From the NCBI RefSeq assembly GCF_000497245.1, contig NZ_AWTC01000002.1, forward strand, positions 124,001 through 188,000: a DNA stretch of 64,000 nucleotides. Reading direction: 5' to 3'. The translations under genes were made by a program, and so were the position numbers. Source of the DNA: Sporolactobacillus laevolacticus DSM 442. Lineage in GTDB: Bacteria; Bacillota; Bacilli; Bacillales; Sporolactobacillaceae. The notes under the pieces were generated by a model. That model saw only the letters and a list, made by a program, of their open reading frames with translations, was not told the DNA's origin and searched no databases. Below are positions 30,652-40,474 of the stretch, piece after piece. The first letter of the stretch is position 1. Each line of letters begins with the position of its first letter.

Positions 30652-31308
30652 TTACTGTTCGATCGGATCCATGTACTCATAATCATTTCTAGATGCCCAT
30701 TGATCATAGTACTGATTCTTTAAGACCTGAATATCATCGTCTCCAGAAAAGCCTTCAATACCGGTCGCGGCAAATCCCTCCAGATCTTCAACAAAACCCA
30801 TGCCTTCTTCATAATCAATAGTATACGGGGAATCCTCATAAATTCCTTCCTGATCATTGTACTGTGAGACAAGATCAAAAGCGTTTTGCTCATTAAAACC
30901 GTTACTTTCAAAATCTGTTACTCCACGCTCTTCCATATCGATAATCACAGATTCTTCAACGGGACGCACCTTATGCCCATGATCGGTTTGCGCATTTTGA
31001 ATGGATGTTCTCGCTGTAGGTAAAGCATTCAATCGTGCGCGGGGTATTTTCTCACCGGTCTTCTCATCATATCCATAGGTCCCATCTTTAATCTTTTTTA
31101 ACGCGTGATTGATTTCATCTAATTCATTTTGGTCAAGCTTATGAAAAGCCAAATCTTTTTCCCGATCATAAAGCTGGGTCGCTGACTCGGCCGGATGGTT
31201 ATCATAAGCCGACAGTTCGCCAGATGCAATATCGGTTGTAGAGCCTAATTCTTTGGCAATTTCCATATCACTCGTCAATTTTGCTTCAAGTGCTTGTTTA
31301 CGTGTCAT
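30652..31308 (-). CDS. DksA/TraR-type regulator-like protein (YlyA/YteA family)
   Basis: 218 residues. An N-terminal helical region (MTRKQALEAKLTSDMEIAKEL, in parts) precedes the DksA-type core with DQNELDEINHALKKI, DGTYGYDEKTGEKI. The zinc-finger cysteines are replaced: PRARLNALPTARTS shows none of the expected Cys. The acidic C-terminal tail is rich in Asp, Glu and Tyr. The start is set at the ATG after AAGAAGAGA; an ATG eleven codons earlier is possible, and anything further upstream runs into the ileS terminator. A role in RNA polymerase modulation is inferred from the family. Confidence 0.8.
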   Translation of the reverse strand: MTRKQALEAKLTSDMEIAKELGSTTDIASGELSAYDNHPAESATQLYDREKDLAFHKLDQNELDEINHALKKIKDGTYGYDEKTGEKIPRARLNALPTARTSIQNAQTDHGHKVRPVEESVIIDMEERGVTDFESNGFNEQNAFDLVSQYNDQEGIYEDSPYTIDYEEGMGFVEDLEGFAATGIEGFSGDDDIQVLKNQYYDQWASRNDYEYMDPIEQ

Positions 31309-31345
31309 CAGTCTCTTCTTTATTCTTCGATAACCCCACATCGAT

Positions 31346-31405
31346 AAAAAATCCCCCTTATTGCTCCCGCACACATTTATTAGTGTGGGATAAAGGGGGA
31401 TTTTT
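31346..31405 (-). terminator. Terminator after ileS
   Basis: A long two-part stem on the minus strand: ATCCCCCTT with AAGGGGGAT outside, and CCCACAC with GTGTG(C)GGG inside, then TTTTTT. T-tracts flank both sides, but both neighbours lie on the minus strand. Confidence 0.88.
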
Positions 31406-31461
31406 AATATGCGTAATATTTACGCGTAATGGGAAACATTTTCTTGATTGATCATGCGAAT

Positions 31462-34233
31462 TCAGTCAAGCTGCATATCCGCATAATCATGGCGAACCGT
31501 TTCCGCACAATGCGCACATAACTTAGGATGTTCAGTATCCTCGCCGACGCTTGGCAGGACAGCCCAGCAGCGTTCACATTTTTCACCTTCAGCTTGAGCG
31601 ACTGCGACCGCAATGTTCGTATATTGATCAGCTGCTTCAGGAACATCATTTCCTTCAGCAACCGTTACCTGGGATACGATCAACAACTTATCAAGATCCT
31701 GTGTGTTCTTCAAAAACGCGGTCTCCGCTGTTACATAGAGCGTTACCGATGCTTCAAGCGATTTTCCAATGAGCTTGGCATCACGTGCTTTTTCCAGCGA
31801 TTTCAGAACATCATCACGCACAGTGATGAGTGCTGCCCATTTCTTTTCGATCTGTTCCGAATCAGATACCTGTTCAAGTTCAGGCATATCGGTCAATTGA
31901 ACATAGGTGGAAATTTGTTCTGTGCCAGGAATATGCTGCCAGATTTCTTCTGCGGTATGTGGGATGATTGGCGAAAGAATCTTTGTCAAAGCGATTACCG
32001 TCTTATACAAAACAGTTTGTGCAGAACGGCGAACAAGCGAGTCTTTCGGCTGGACATAGAGCGCGTCTTTGGCAATATCCATATAAAATGCACTCAAATC
32101 GAGTGAGCAATAATTCTGCAGCGCTTTGTAAACATTCAAGAACTGGTAATCATTATACCCATTCAGACAAGTATCAATGAATTGGTTCAATTTTACCATC
32201 ATATATTGTTCAAGTTCAGGCATATTTTCTGTTGGAACAGCATTATCTAATGTAAAATCATTAAGGTTGCCAAGCATAAAGCGAACGGTATTACGGATCT
32301 TGCGATACACTTCTGCAACCTGTCCCAGAATTTCATTTGATACTCTTGCGTCTGCCTGATAATCAACCGATGCGACCCACAAACGGATGATGTCGGCACC
32401 GTATTGCTGCATGACTTTCATCGGATCGATGACGTTTCCGACTGACTTACTCATTTTCAAGCCTTTTCCATCGAGTGTGAAACCGTGACTGAGCACTTGC
32501 TTGTATGGAGCGTGGCCAGTAACAGCAACAGACGTTGCTAGTGATGAATTGAACCAGCCGCGGTACTGATCTGAGCCTTCGAGATACAGATCCGCTGGGC
32601 GTCGCAAACCTTCCCGAGTGGTCAAGACTCCTTGATGAGATGAACCTGAGTCAAACCAAACATCCATGATGTCTGTTTCTTTTCTGAAAACGCCGTTCGG
32701 GCTGTGTTCGGAAGTAAAGCCTTCTGGAAGCAATTCTTTAGCTTCCCATTGGAACCAAATGTTTGATCCATGTTTACGGAACAGATCAGCGACATGCTGA
32801 ATCGTTTCATCCGTTATGATCGGTTCACCATCTTCGCCATAAAATACGGGAATCGGGACGCCCCAGGCACGCTGACGAGAAATACACCAGTCTTCACGGT
32901 CCTTGATCATGTTTGTCATACGCACATCGCCCCATGATGGAATCCAGCGCACTTCATGGATTGCGTTCAGAATATCATCACGAAACGCTTTGATGGAGGC
33001 AAACCATTGTTTGGTTGCCCGCCAGATGACCGGCTTCTTCGTTCTCCAGTCATGTGGATATGAGTGAGTGAACGTGCCGGCTTTCAACAAGGCATGTTCT
33101 TCTTCAAGCTTTTTGATGACCGGTTCATTTGCTTTTTCATAAAATAAGCCTTCAAATCCCGGAGCTTCATCGGTCATACAGCCGCGATCATCGACTGGAC
33201 AAAGGATATCTAAGCCGTACTTTTTGCCGACATAAAAGTCATCGGCACCAAAACCAGGTGCTGTATGCACGCAGCCGGTTCCGGCATCTAATGTAACATG
33301 ATCGCCAAGAATTACAACAGATGGGCGATTGTAGAACGGGTGACGGCAAACCACATGTTCCAGAGATTTACCATTGAAAGTGCGCAGTACTTGCGGATCT
33401 TCCCATCCTAACGTTTTGGTTAGTGATTCAACCAAATCAGCAGCCACAACGAATTTGCGATCCCCCACCTGAACCACACTATAATCAAACTTTGAATTCA
33501 CTGCAATGGCCAAGTTTGCCGGCATCGTCCATGGGGTTGTTGTCCAGATCACGACTTCTTCATCCGGATTCAGCACATCTTTTCCATCAGTGACATGAAA
33601 TGCAACGTAAATTGAGTAGGATTTTACATCCTTGTATTCAATTTCGGCTTCAGCTAATGCTGATTCGGAAGATGGAGACCAATAAACCGTTTTTTTGTCT
33701 TTATAGATATAACCCTTCTTCGCCATCTCGCCGAAAACTTCAATTTGTTCTGCTTCATACTCTTTATGGAGTGTCAGATAAGGGTGATCCCAGTCTCCGC
33801 GAACACCTAACCGTTTAAATTGCTTTTTCTGATGTTCTACCTGTCCAAGTGCATATTCTTTGCATTTTTCGCGGAGATCAGCGACGGACATCTTTTTACG
33901 ATCAATCCCTTGTTTCGCCAGCTGTTGTTCAATAGGCAGCCCATGAGTATCCCATCCAGGCACGTAAGGTACTTGGTAGCCACTCATCGATTTAAATCGA
34001 TTAATAATATCCTTTAACACCTTGTTTTCAGCATGGCCAATATGAATATTTCCGTTCGCATAGGGAGGGCCATCGTGAAGAATAAAGGTTGGTTTCCCTT
34101 CGTTCGCTTTTAATGATTGCTCATAAATATGGTCTTGATCCCACTGTTCCTGCATGTGTGGCTCTTTGTTGGGAAGACTACCGCGCATCTTGAAATCAGT
34201 TTTCGGCATCAATAAAGTCTTCTTATAATCCAT
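31462..34233 (-). CDS. ileS: Isoleucyl-tRNA synthetase
   Basis: 923 residues, bacterial type. HIGH-like motif [13 protein letters not shown] (about 56-68), editing domain with [16 protein letters not shown] motif [10 protein letters not shown] (about 594-603), and a C-terminal zinc finger CERCW ... CAHC. The SD is TGGAGG. It is controlled by an isoleucine T-box leader and followed by a strong terminator, so it is likely transcribed alone. Confidence 0.97.
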   Translation of the reverse strand: MDYKKTLLMPKTDFKMRGSLPNKEPHMQEQWDQDHIYEQSLKANEGKPTFILHDGPPYANGNIHIGHAENKVLKDIINRFKSMSGYQVPYVPGWDTHGLPIEQQLAKQGIDRKKMSVADLREKCKEYALGQVEHQKKQFKRLGVRGDWDHPYLTLHKEYEAEQIEVFGEMAKKGYIYKDKKTVYWSPSSESALAEAEIEYKDVKSYSIYVAFHVTDGKDVLNPDEEVVIWTTTPWTMPANLAIAVNSKFDYSVVQVGDRKFVVAADLVESLTKTLGWEDPQVLRTFNGKSLEHVVCRHPFYNRPSVVILGDHVTLDAGTGCVHTAPGFGADDFYVGKKYGLDILCPVDDRGCMTDEAPGFEGLFYEKANEPVIKKLEEEHALLKAGTFTHSYPHDWRTKKPVIWRATKQWFASIKAFRDDILNAIHEVRWIPSWGDVRMTNMIKDREDWCISRQRAWGVPIPVFYGEDGEPIITDETIQHVADLFRKHGSNIWFQWEAKELLPEGFTSEHSPNGVFRKETDIMDVWFDSGSSHQGVLTTREGLRRPADLYLEGSDQYRGWFNSSLATSVAVTGHAPYKQVLSHGFTLDGKGLKMSKSVGNVIDPMKVMQQYGADIIRLWVASVDYQADARVSNEILGQVAEVYRKIRNTVRFMLGNLNDFTLDNAVPTENMPELEQYMMVKLNQFIDTCLNGYNDYQFLNVYKALQNYCSLDLSAFYMDIAKDALYVQPKDSLVRRSAQTVLYKTVIALTKILSPIIPHTAEEIWQHIPGTEQISTYVQLTDMPELEQVSDSEQIEKKWAALITVRDDVLKSLEKARDAKLIGKSLEASVTLYVTAETAFLKNTQDLDKLLIVSQVTVAEGNDVPEAADQYTNIAVAVAQAEGEKCERCWAVLPSVGEDTEHPKLCAHCAETVRHDYADMQLD

Positions 34234-34287
34234 TGAAAAACGCCTCCATCATTTCTGTCTGTCAAAATTCACATCAAACACCTATAT

Positions 34288-34513
34288 AAAAAGGTCCTTC
34301 CATCCCAAAGGGACGGAAGGACCGCGGTACCACCCTAATAGCAAAAAAATCTGCCACTCAATGTCTTCTTAACGCGAATCAACGTCAGGTATTACTAGCC
34401 CGGATTCAATCCGGAACCGTTCACACCCGAACTCAAGGGTGATTTTTCTCGCTGCCGTCCACGCCGGGCTCACACCTCATCCCAGCTCGCTGAGCGACCT
34501 TGCAGCGAGTACT
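34288..34513 (-). promoter_or_regulatory. Isoleucine-specific T-box leader of ileS
   Basis: The T-box AGGGTGGTACCGCGG (34322-34336, minus strand) overlaps a terminator, GGTCCTTCC / GGAAGGACC followed by TTTTT (34288-34323). The Stem I AGTA-like bulge region and the loop GAAAAATC place ATC (34441-34443) as specifier codon, matching isoleucine. Uncharged tRNA-Ile would stabilise the antiterminator. Confidence 0.93.
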
Positions 34514-34519
34514 TTCCCT

Positions 34520-34548
34520 ATCATAGTATTTAATCGAATATTAATGAA
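34520..34548 (-). promoter_or_regulatory. Candidate promoter of the ileS leader
   Basis: TTCATT (34543-34548) and TATGAT (34520-34525) with a 17-base spacer on the minus strand. The -35 is weak. The divIVA stop is about 130 bases upstream; a short AAGCT/AGCTT hairpin with four T near 34643-34662 may end the divIVA transcript. Confidence 0.4.
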
Positions 34549-34654
34549 ATTTCATAAGGCCGTTAGCAATTATGCAATGTAAATCATTCGCAATTATCGC
34601 TATATCGTGCGGACATCTTATGTAAGCACAGTATATGCAATTAAAAGCTCCACG

Positions 34655-35176
34655 TCAAGCTTGTGAGTTGATCATTCCATCATTAAATTCATTTGTCGAC
34701 GTTTCATTGTCTTTATCCACAGACATGCTCTTCCAGTCATCGCTTTTTAGCAATTCAAGTTGAGCTTCAATCAGCATCTGAAACCGTGTCCGATAAACGT
34801 TTGCTTCTTTTTTCAATTCTTCAATATTCAATGTTACTTTACGAGATTTTTCGAGCGCCTCGTTAATGATCCGATCAGCATTTTTCTTCGCTTCCATGAC
34901 GATCAGCTTGGCTTCTTTGTTCGCATTCTGCTTTACTTCTTCAGCTGTTTCCTGAGCGACAAGAATACTCTTGTTCAATGTCGTCTCAATGTTTGAAAAA
35001 TGGCTAAGCTTCTCATCCGAATTCTTGATCTTCTGTTCAAGATCTTTTTTTTCACGGATCAGCGTTTCGTAGTCCTTAATGATCTGATCAAGAAAATCGT
35101 TGACTTCATCTTCGTCATACCCGCGAAATCCCCGGGAAAAGACTTTATTATGAATATCCAAGGGTGTTAATGGCAA
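34655..35176 (-). CDS. divIVA: Cell-division/polarity protein DivIVA
   Basis: 173 residues. DivIVA binds negatively curved membrane and recruits MinJ and others to the septum and poles. The N-terminal membrane-binding domain LPLTPLDIHNKVFSRGFRGYDEDEVNDFL (quoted in part: TPLDIHNKVFS, RGYDEDEVNDF) is clear; the remainder is coiled coil (about 30-150). The TTG start follows GGAGGTGA with ideal spacing and matches the usual N-terminus; an upstream TTG nine codons earlier has no SD. Confidence 0.93.
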   Translation of the reverse strand: MPLTPLDIHNKVFSRGFRGYDEDEVNDFLDQIIKDYETLIREKKDLEQKIKNSDEKLSHFSNIETTLNKSILVAQETAEEVKQNANKEAKLIVMEAKKNADRIINEALEKSRKVTLNIEELKKEANVYRTRFQMLIEAQLELLKSDDWKSMSVDKDNETSTNEFNDGMINSQA

Positions 35177-35212
35177 CCCGGTCACCTCCAAGTCATTGTA
35201 CAAACTATACGT

Positions 35213-35986
35213 TTATTTAAGTTTACCATATTGCACACGGATTTTGTTCTTTTTTGTCAAGCCGCCAGAAGATAAAATTTTGCTTCTTCCAAAGCCTCGG
35301 AGCGAAATGCAGTCGCCTTCACAAATTTCAAAATCTCGTTTCTCGACAATCTTCCAGTTAACCTTTGCAAATCCTCTTGAGATCGCTTCTGAAGCCTTTG
35401 TCCGTGGCAAGTGATAGATTTCGGAGAGCACAGTGTCCAGCCTTAATGAGGAAACTGTGCCATCATGCTCTTGCCATTCGTCTTCGCTATGTATTAAATC
35501 TTGCCGAGTTATCGGAACACAGGTGACAGCCATTCTACCGACAGAGGTTAAATTAAGCATAAAAAAAGATTCCAGTTCTTTTGCACAGACAAATTGAGCA
35601 CGTCCCTCATTGATCAGTAAATCGCCGAGTTTATCTCTTGAAACACCTGTCCCGATCAACGCCCCAAGAAGTTCAGGGTGTGAAACGGAACCGAATTTTG
35701 CCGGATATTGCACTTCTAAATATGAAAGCTGGAATGAATTCTCTTCCTCTTCAAAATAAGACGGGAGAAGCAACGCCCGCTCCCGTTCGGCATGCTCATA
35801 GCCGCCTGATGCAGACAGATGGATCTCCTCTTCTCCTCCAATGACTGATTTCAAAATGGTTTGCTGCCGGGGGTCAAGAAAATCAGTCAGTTTCGGTGTA
35901 TAATGATCGATCACCTGATCTTTCAAATCAAGAAAATGATCAATAAGAGACCGCTCTTCAGGCCGAAAATGTTCATAAATGGACAC
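35213..35986 (-). CDS. ylmH: S4-domain RNA-binding protein YlmH
   Basis: 257 residues. An N-terminal helical region and a middle domain (VQYPAKFGSVSHPELLGALIGTGV in parts) precede a C-terminal S4 domain: LRLDTVLSEIYHLPRTKASEAISRG. GTG start after TGAGGT. In B. subtilis YlmH has been tied to ribosome-associated quality control; rqcH is also in this window. The gene sits in the conserved ylmG-ylmH-divIVA order. Confidence 0.92.
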   Translation of the reverse strand: MSIYEHFRPEERSLIDHFLDLKDQVIDHYTPKLTDFLDPRQQTILKSVIGGEEEIHLSASGGYEHAERERALLLPSYFEEEENSFQLSYLEVQYPAKFGSVSHPELLGALIGTGVSRDKLGDLLINEGRAQFVCAKELESFFMLNLTSVGRMAVTCVPITRQDLIHSEDEWQEHDGTVSSLRLDTVLSEIYHLPRTKASEAISRGFAKVNWKIVEKRDFEICEGDCISLRGFGRSKILSSGGLTKKNKIRVQYGKLK

Positions 35987-36000
35987 GATTTATTACCTCA

Positions 36001-36261
36001 TCAAAAGAGATATTCCAAGTAAAAGATACCCCGAGTTGCAAGTTGCAGCACAAAAAAAGCGATAATCGGCGAGATATCAATTACTCCGCCGATTGGCGGA
36101 ACGATTCTTCGAAACGGCGACAGAAACGGTTCGCATACTCTCGCAAAAAGCTGACCTATCGAAGAGTCCTGTACGCTTGGCACCCAAGACATCAGAATGT
36201 ATATAATCAAGATCCATGAATAAATCTGTATGGCTTCTGCTAATAAAGAAAAAATACTCAA
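36001..36261 (-). CDS. ylmG: YggT-family membrane protein YlmG
   Basis: 86 residues from a TTG preceded by GAGGTGA. Two membrane helices (about 7-27 and 62-82) surround the conserved CEPFLSPFRRIVPPIGG motif. The family is associated with division or membrane biogenesis loci but its biochemical role is unclear. An in-frame GTG three codons upstream overlaps the SD. It lies 19 bases after sepF. Confidence 0.88.
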   Translation of the reverse strand: MSIFSLLAEAIQIYSWILIIYILMSWVPSVQDSSIGQLFARVCEPFLSPFRRIVPPIGGVIDISPIIAFFVLQLATRGIFYLEYLF

Positions 36262-36280
36262 CTGATTCACCTCAATATAG

Positions 36281-36706
36281 TTAATCTTCCGGCCAAGTGC
36301 TTATCATTCCTGAAATATCGACTTGTTCAGGAGCGAAGAGAAATGTGTTTTTCCCGATTTTACGAATTTGACCATTTAACGCAAAAGCTGTTCCGCCGAT
36401 GAAATCAAGAATTCTCTGCCCCTGATCCTTGTCAGTTCCTTGAAGGCTGCAGATAATGGTCTGCTTATTTTTCAGATAGCCGACGATTTCCTCTACTTCT
36501 TCAAAACGTTTTGGCTCAACAAGAACCACTTTATTCTGTTGATGAATATTCTGAATGGCAACAATTCTGCCATTCTTTTCAAGTTTGCGCTTTTCTTGTG
36601 CTGGTTTCCGCTCCTCCGATCCATACGCTGCTGTTAATTCTTCCTCTGGGCTGTCCACTGTCTCTTCAAGATCAAAGAATCGTTTAAATGTGCCTTTTAA
36701 ACCCAT
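36281..36706 (-). CDS. sepF: Cell division protein SepF
   Basis: 141 residues. SepF bundles FtsZ filaments and tethers them to the membrane through an N-terminal amphipathic helix (MGLKGTFKRFFDL). The globular core begins near residue 55 (VVLVEPKRFEEVEEI) and includes LDFIGGTAFALNG, typical of SepF. SD is AGGAGAAAGG. The gene is 15 bases after ylmE. Confidence 0.95.
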   Translation of the reverse strand: MGLKGTFKRFFDLEETVDSPEEELTAAYGSEERKPAQEKRKLEKNGRIVAIQNIHQQNKVVLVEPKRFEEVEEIVGYLKNKQTIICSLQGTDKDQGQRILDFIGGTAFALNGQIRKIGKNTFLFAPEQVDISGMISTWPED

Positions 36707-36721
36707 GATTCCTTTCTCCTT

Positions 36722-37402
36722 TCATTCATTGCCAACGAGTGAAGTGCCAATTCTCACAAAAGTTGCGCCTTCTTCAACAGCAATCTCATAATCGTGTGAC
36801 ATCCCCATTGAAAGTTCTGAGCAAGGGGCGTAGATGATCTTACGGTCGCGGATACGATCCCGTAATATTCGTAACCGGTGAAAAACCTGGCGAATAACAT
36901 CAGAGTCTTCTGTATTAGGCGCCATGGTCATTAAGCCAACAACTTGAAGATGATCAAATTCGGCAAGTTTGTCGATAAAATCATCCAGTTCTGCCTCAGT
37001 AATGCCATGTTTCGACTCTTCACCAGAGATATTCATTTCGACAAAACATTTTAATTTTCCTTCTGTAATCCGTTTATTTAATTCATTTGCAAGTTTCAAA
37101 CGGTCAAGTGCGTGAAAATAGTCTACTTTTCCAACAATTTCTTTCACTTTTCGGGTTTGCAGTGTGCCAATTAAATGCCAGGTGACTCGATCATCATGAA
37201 TGGTCTCCTGTTTTTCAAGCAAGCCTTCTTTGCGGTTTTCCGCAAGATGTAAAACCCCGCTGTCAACCGCTTCCTGTGCACGCTCATTACTGACATACTT
37301 TGTGACGGCAATAACCGTAACATCTTCCGGCCGGCGTCCGGAGCGCTCGCAGGCCTTTTCAATCTTTGATTTCACTTGGCAAAGATTTTCCGCAACTTTC
37401 AC
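36722..37402 (-). CDS. ylmE: YggS-family pyridoxal-phosphate homeostasis protein (YlmE)
   Basis: 226 residues, an alanine-racemase-like TIM barrel that binds PLP. The PLP Lys lies in VIAVTKYVS (about residue 35), and the phosphate-binding end ELSMGMSHDYEIAVEEGATFVRIGTS is recognisable. It maintains PLP homeostasis. The GTG start follows AAGGAG. It is 16 bases downstream of pgeF. Confidence 0.93.
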   Translation of the reverse strand: MKVAENLCQVKSKIEKACERSGRRPEDVTVIAVTKYVSNERAQEAVDSGVLHLAENRKEGLLEKQETIHDDRVTWHLIGTLQTRKVKEIVGKVDYFHALDRLKLANELNKRITEGKLKCFVEMNISGEESKHGITEAELDDFIDKLAEFDHLQVVGLMTMAPNTEDSDVIRQVFHRLRILRDRIRDRKIIYAPCSELSMGMSHDYEIAVEEGATFVRIGTSLVGNE

Positions 37403-37418
37403 AATTCATTAGTCTCCT

Positions 37419-38240
37419 TTACTTCATCCCAATAAATCCCATCATCCGTCCGGTTTTCCCATGGCCGTGCCTGAAAGAAAAAAACAAATCAGGACGCGCG
37501 TACGTACTGTATCCGGTCATATGAATTTGCCGTTCGGGAACGCCGCTAGCGATCAGAATTTCCCGGTTCAACAGCCTCAGGTTGAGAAGATAATGGCCAT
37601 TTCCGTGATCGATAACCGATTTTTCCCACAAAGCTTGATCAAGTTTGCTGACTTCATCGATTACTTTTTGGTCAACCTCATAATCTTCTCCGCCAATTGA
37701 TGGTCCAATCACTACATTGAGTGATTCTGGCAAAAAGCCAAGTTGCTGGCTCATCATTTTTGCCATTTGTGCTGCGCCGCCTCCTACAGTACCTCGCCAT
37801 CCGGCATGCATGATTGCAACTGCATCAGGTTCAGAAGTCCAATAAAAAATTGGGACACAATCGGCAAAGCAAAGGGCAAGCAGCAATCCAGATTCAGTCG
37901 TGAACAAACCGTCAACGCCCTTGATCGTCGAATCAAGATTCTCGCTGCCCGCACCTGCTTGATCTCTGGTCACACGTGCGACTTTCGTGCCGTGAACTTG
38001 CTCAGCGCATACCCAAGAATCTAGCGGACAGGCAAGTCGATCTGCAATAAGGCGACGATTCGCCAAGACATGATCCGGATCATCGCCGACATGAAGACCT
38101 AAATTCATTGAAGAAAAGGGAGCTTGGCTTGTTCCCTCAGTTCGCAAGGTCATCCCCGAATATACTTCGTGGGTTGGGGTTTTAACAGTCTTCATCATCA
38201 GCAATGGGCCGTTTCGTAATGAAAAGGGTTCACTCAACAT
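37419..38240 (-). CDS. pgeF: Peptidoglycan-editing factor PgeF (YlmD, laccase-domain)
   Basis: 273 residues, YfiH/DUF152 family purine nucleoside phosphorylase / peptidoglycan editing enzyme. Metal ligands are visible as His in CAEQVHGTKV, Cys in CFADCVPI and His in MHAGWRGTVGG. The ATG after AGGAGGAAGA is used; seven extra upstream codons are unsupported. It is first of the pgeF-ylmE-sepF-ylmG-ylmH-divIVA run. Confidence 0.92.
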   Translation of the reverse strand: MLSEPFSLRNGPLLMMKTVKTPTHEVYSGMTLRTEGTSQAPFSSMNLGLHVGDDPDHVLANRRLIADRLACPLDSWVCAEQVHGTKVARVTRDQAGAGSENLDSTIKGVDGLFTTESGLLLALCFADCVPIFYWTSEPDAVAIMHAGWRGTVGGGAAQMAKMMSQQLGFLPESLNVVIGPSIGGEDYEVDQKVIDEVSKLDQALWEKSVIDHGNGHYLLNLRLLNREILIASGVPERQIHMTGYSTYARPDLFFSFRHGHGKTGRMMGFIGMK

Positions 38241-38320
38241 TCTTCCTCCTCTCATTATCAAAATGACCGAGTCTTTTTCTTTTTATTTTACCATAATCAG
38301 TGAAAAAACTCTTTAAATGT

Positions 38321-38587
38321 TTATTCTTCGCTTTTTATCGTCGAATTGTGTTCTGTATAAAAACGAACTAGAATTACATCTGCTCCGATACGAACAATAT
38401 TGTTCCAAGGAACGACGATGTCATTCTCCTTTCCAAAAAGGCCCATGATTTTTCCTGTACCCGGTATGATCAAATTATCAATTTTTCCCGAAGATAAGTT
38501 CACATCAAGGTCTCCGATATGTCCCAACCTTTTCCCATTTTCAACATTGACCACTTCTTTTGCTTGAAAATCTGAAATTCTCGGCAT
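38321..38587 (-). CDS. ylmC: YlmC/YmxH-family PRC-barrel sporulation protein
   Basis: 88 residues, a PRC-barrel domain: PRISDFQAKEVVN, GKRLGHIGDLDVNLSSGKI, then DIVVPWNNIVRIGADVILV. The family is confined to endospore formers and next to sigG; function unknown. The ATG has an AGGAGGGG SD. A 34-codon upstream extension of the frame has no SD and is rejected. Confidence 0.9.
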   Translation of the reverse strand: MPRISDFQAKEVVNVENGKRLGHIGDLDVNLSSGKIDNLIIPGTGKIMGLFGKENDIVVPWNNIVRIGADVILVRFYTEHNSTIKSEE

Positions 38588-38740
38588 CAATGCCCCTCCT
38601 CTCACTGTCCCTAATATATATGGGCAATTAGCGGCATTGAGAAGTAAAAAATGCACCAGTTCATTGCCTAGGAAATAGATCAGCGTCATAAAGGGTCTGT
38701 CAATGTTCTGACACCTTCTGCATTCTTTTCAGGCATGCAG

Positions 38741-38767
38741 AAAAAAACGCTTGCTGACGCAAGCGTT
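38741..38767 (-). terminator. Terminator overlapping the sigG stop codon
   Basis: The nine-pair stem AACGCTTGC / GCAAGCGTT (38746-38767) has a four-base loop and continues into TTTTTTT. The TAA of sigG (38766-38768) forms the base of the stem. Confidence 0.85.
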
Positions 38768-39545
38768 ACGGACCGATTTCCTGATTCATCTCTTTAATGG
38801 CCATTTTCTCAAGCCGTGAAACTTGAGCTTGTGAAATACCAATCTCCTGAGCGACTTCCATTTGCGTTTTTCCATAAAAAAAGCGCATGGCGACAATTCG
38901 CTTTTCACGATCATGGAGTTTGCTCATCGCTTCCTTCAATGCAATATTATCTACCCACTCTCTGTCTTTATGTTTGTCGTCACTAATCTGATCCATGATA
39001 AAGATCGGATCACCGCCGTCGCTATAGATCGGCTCAAATAGAGATACAGGATCCTGAATCGCATCCATGGCGAAAACGACATCCTCAACCGGCAAATCGA
39101 GGATCTTAGCAAGTTCTGCCGTCGTCGGCTCAGTCGAATGCTTCGCTATGTAACGCTCCTTTGCCTGAAGCGCTTTATAAGCCATATCCCTTAATGAACG
39201 AGACACACGAATTGGGTTGTTATCTCTTAAGTAGCGGCGTATTTCACCAATGATCATTGGAACCGCATAGGTTGAAAAGCGGACATTTTGACTTAAATCG
39301 AAATTATCAATGGATTTCATTAATCCGATGCATCCGACTTGAAATAAATCGTCTACAGATTCGCCTCGATGATTGAAGCGTTGAATGACACTGAGGACAA
39401 GCCGCAGATTGCCGTTCACAAGCTTTTCTCTTGCTTCAATCTTTCCTGACTGCAATTCTGTGAATAACTGCCGCATTTCTACGTTTGTCAGGACCGGAAG
39501 TTTCGATGTGTCCACTCCGCAGATTTCCACTTTGTGCCGTGCCAT
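38766..39545 (-). CDS. sigG: Sporulation sigma factor sigma-G
   Basis: 259 residues. Late forespore sigma factor. The N-terminus ARHKVEICGVDTSKLP is diagnostic; region 2 has NLRLVLSVIQRF and DDLFQVGCIGLMKSIDNFD, and region 4 ends with MEVAQEIGISQAQVSRLE. I use the ATG behind GGGAGGT; 26 upstream codons in frame are untranslated leader. A sigma-F-type promoter lies about 110 bases upstream. Confidence 0.97.
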   Translation of the reverse strand: MARHKVEICGVDTSKLPVLTNVEMRQLFTELQSGKIEAREKLVNGNLRLVLSVIQRFNHRGESVDDLFQVGCIGLMKSIDNFDLSQNVRFSTYAVPMIIGEIRRYLRDNNPIRVSRSLRDMAYKALQAKERYIAKHSTEPTTAELAKILDLPVEDVVFAMDAIQDPVSLFEPIYSDGGDPIFIMDQISDDKHKDREWVDNIALKEAMSKLHDREKRIVAMRFFYGKTQMEVAQEIGISQAQVSRLEKMAIKEMNQEIGP

Positions 39546-39658
39546 AAAGGATGACCTCCCATTGTCGAAAACTTGCGTTAGCGGGTTGAAAGAAGAAGGC
39601 TTGCCGATCTTGCGAATCCGCAAACATCGACATCTTTTTCAACCTCTGCTATATGGTC

Positions 39659-39687
39659 AAGTATCTCCGTAGGAAATCATTTTATGC
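39659..39687 (-). promoter_or_regulatory. Sigma-F-type promoter of sigG
   Basis: GCATA (39683-39687) and GGAGATACTT (39659-39668) on the minus strand, 14 bases apart, fit the forespore sigma-F consensus GYWTA and GGnrAnAnT. In B. subtilis spoIIIG is transcribed from such a promoter between sigE and sigG, exactly this position. Confidence 0.65.
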
Positions 39688-39733
39688 ACTGCAAAATCAT
39701 GGCAAAATGATTGTCGAGTTTGAACACGCGTCA

Positions 39734-40444
39734 CTAAGCCATTTTGCTAAATTCTTTTTTTAGACGTTTAATAATTCGTTTTTCTAACCGTGAAATATAC
39801 GATTGTGAGATCCCAAGTTCATCGGCAACATCCTTCTGAGTTTTTTCTTTTCCCCCTGCCAATCCAAAGCGTAGGGTCATAATTTCCTTTTCCCGGTCGC
39901 TCAGCATCAGCATCGCCTTTTTCAGAAGTGTTCGCTCGACTTTGCGCTCCATATTTTTTGTGGTGACATCATTTTCTGTGCCCAGCACATCGGACAAAAG
40001 CAATTCATTGCCATCCCAATCAACATTAAGCGGCTCATCCAGTGAAACTTCTGACCGCGTCCTGCTGTTTCTGCGCAAATACATAAGTATTTCGTTCTCG
40101 ATGCAGCGCGAAGCATATGTCGCAAGTTTAATCTTTTTTTCGGGGTTAAATGTATTCACTGCTTTTATCAGACCGATGGTTCCGATGCTGATGAGGTCTT
40201 CAATATTAATCCGTGTATTGTCAAACTTTCGGGCAATATACACAACAAGACGCAAATTGCGCTCGATCAGGGTTGCCCGTACTTGCTGATCTCCGGATGG
40301 AAGTTTTTTCATCAATTCAGCCTCTTCCTCCTTCGACAACGGAGAGGGGAGACCGTCGCTTCCACCGATATAATAAATTTCTTCCGGCTTAACACCTAAT
40401 TTTACTAGTATCCAATGCCATACTTTCAAAAAAGTGATTTTCAT
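39734..40444 (-). CDS. sigE: Sporulation sigma factor sigma-E (pro-form)
   Basis: 236 residues. The mother-cell sigma factor is made as an inactive precursor. The hydrophobic pro-sequence (about 1-27) ends at [17 protein letters not shown], the SpoIIGA cleavage region. Region 2 includes [12 protein letters not shown] and [17 protein letters not shown]; region 4 includes [21 protein letters not shown] is AGGAGGT. It is 30 bases downstream of spoIIGA. Confidence 0.97.
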   Translation of the reverse strand: MKITFLKVWHWILVKLGVKPEEIYYIGGSDGLPSPLSKEEEAELMKKLPSGDQQVRATLIERNLRLVVYIARKFDNTRINIEDLISIGTIGLIKAVNTFNPEKKIKLATYASRCIENEILMYLRRNSRTRSEVSLDEPLNVDWDGNELLLSDVLGTENDVTTKNMERKVERTLLKKAMLMLSDREKEIMTLRFGLAGGKEKTQKDVADELGISQSYISRLEKRIIKRLKKEFSKMA

Positions 40445-40474
40445 CCCGAGTCAACCTCCTATTTTTTCACATGG

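Noticed and set aside
39546-39623. N-terminal extension of sigma-G
   Set aside because: No SD, no family similarity, and ARHKVEICGVDTSKLP directly after the downstream ATG is the conserved start.
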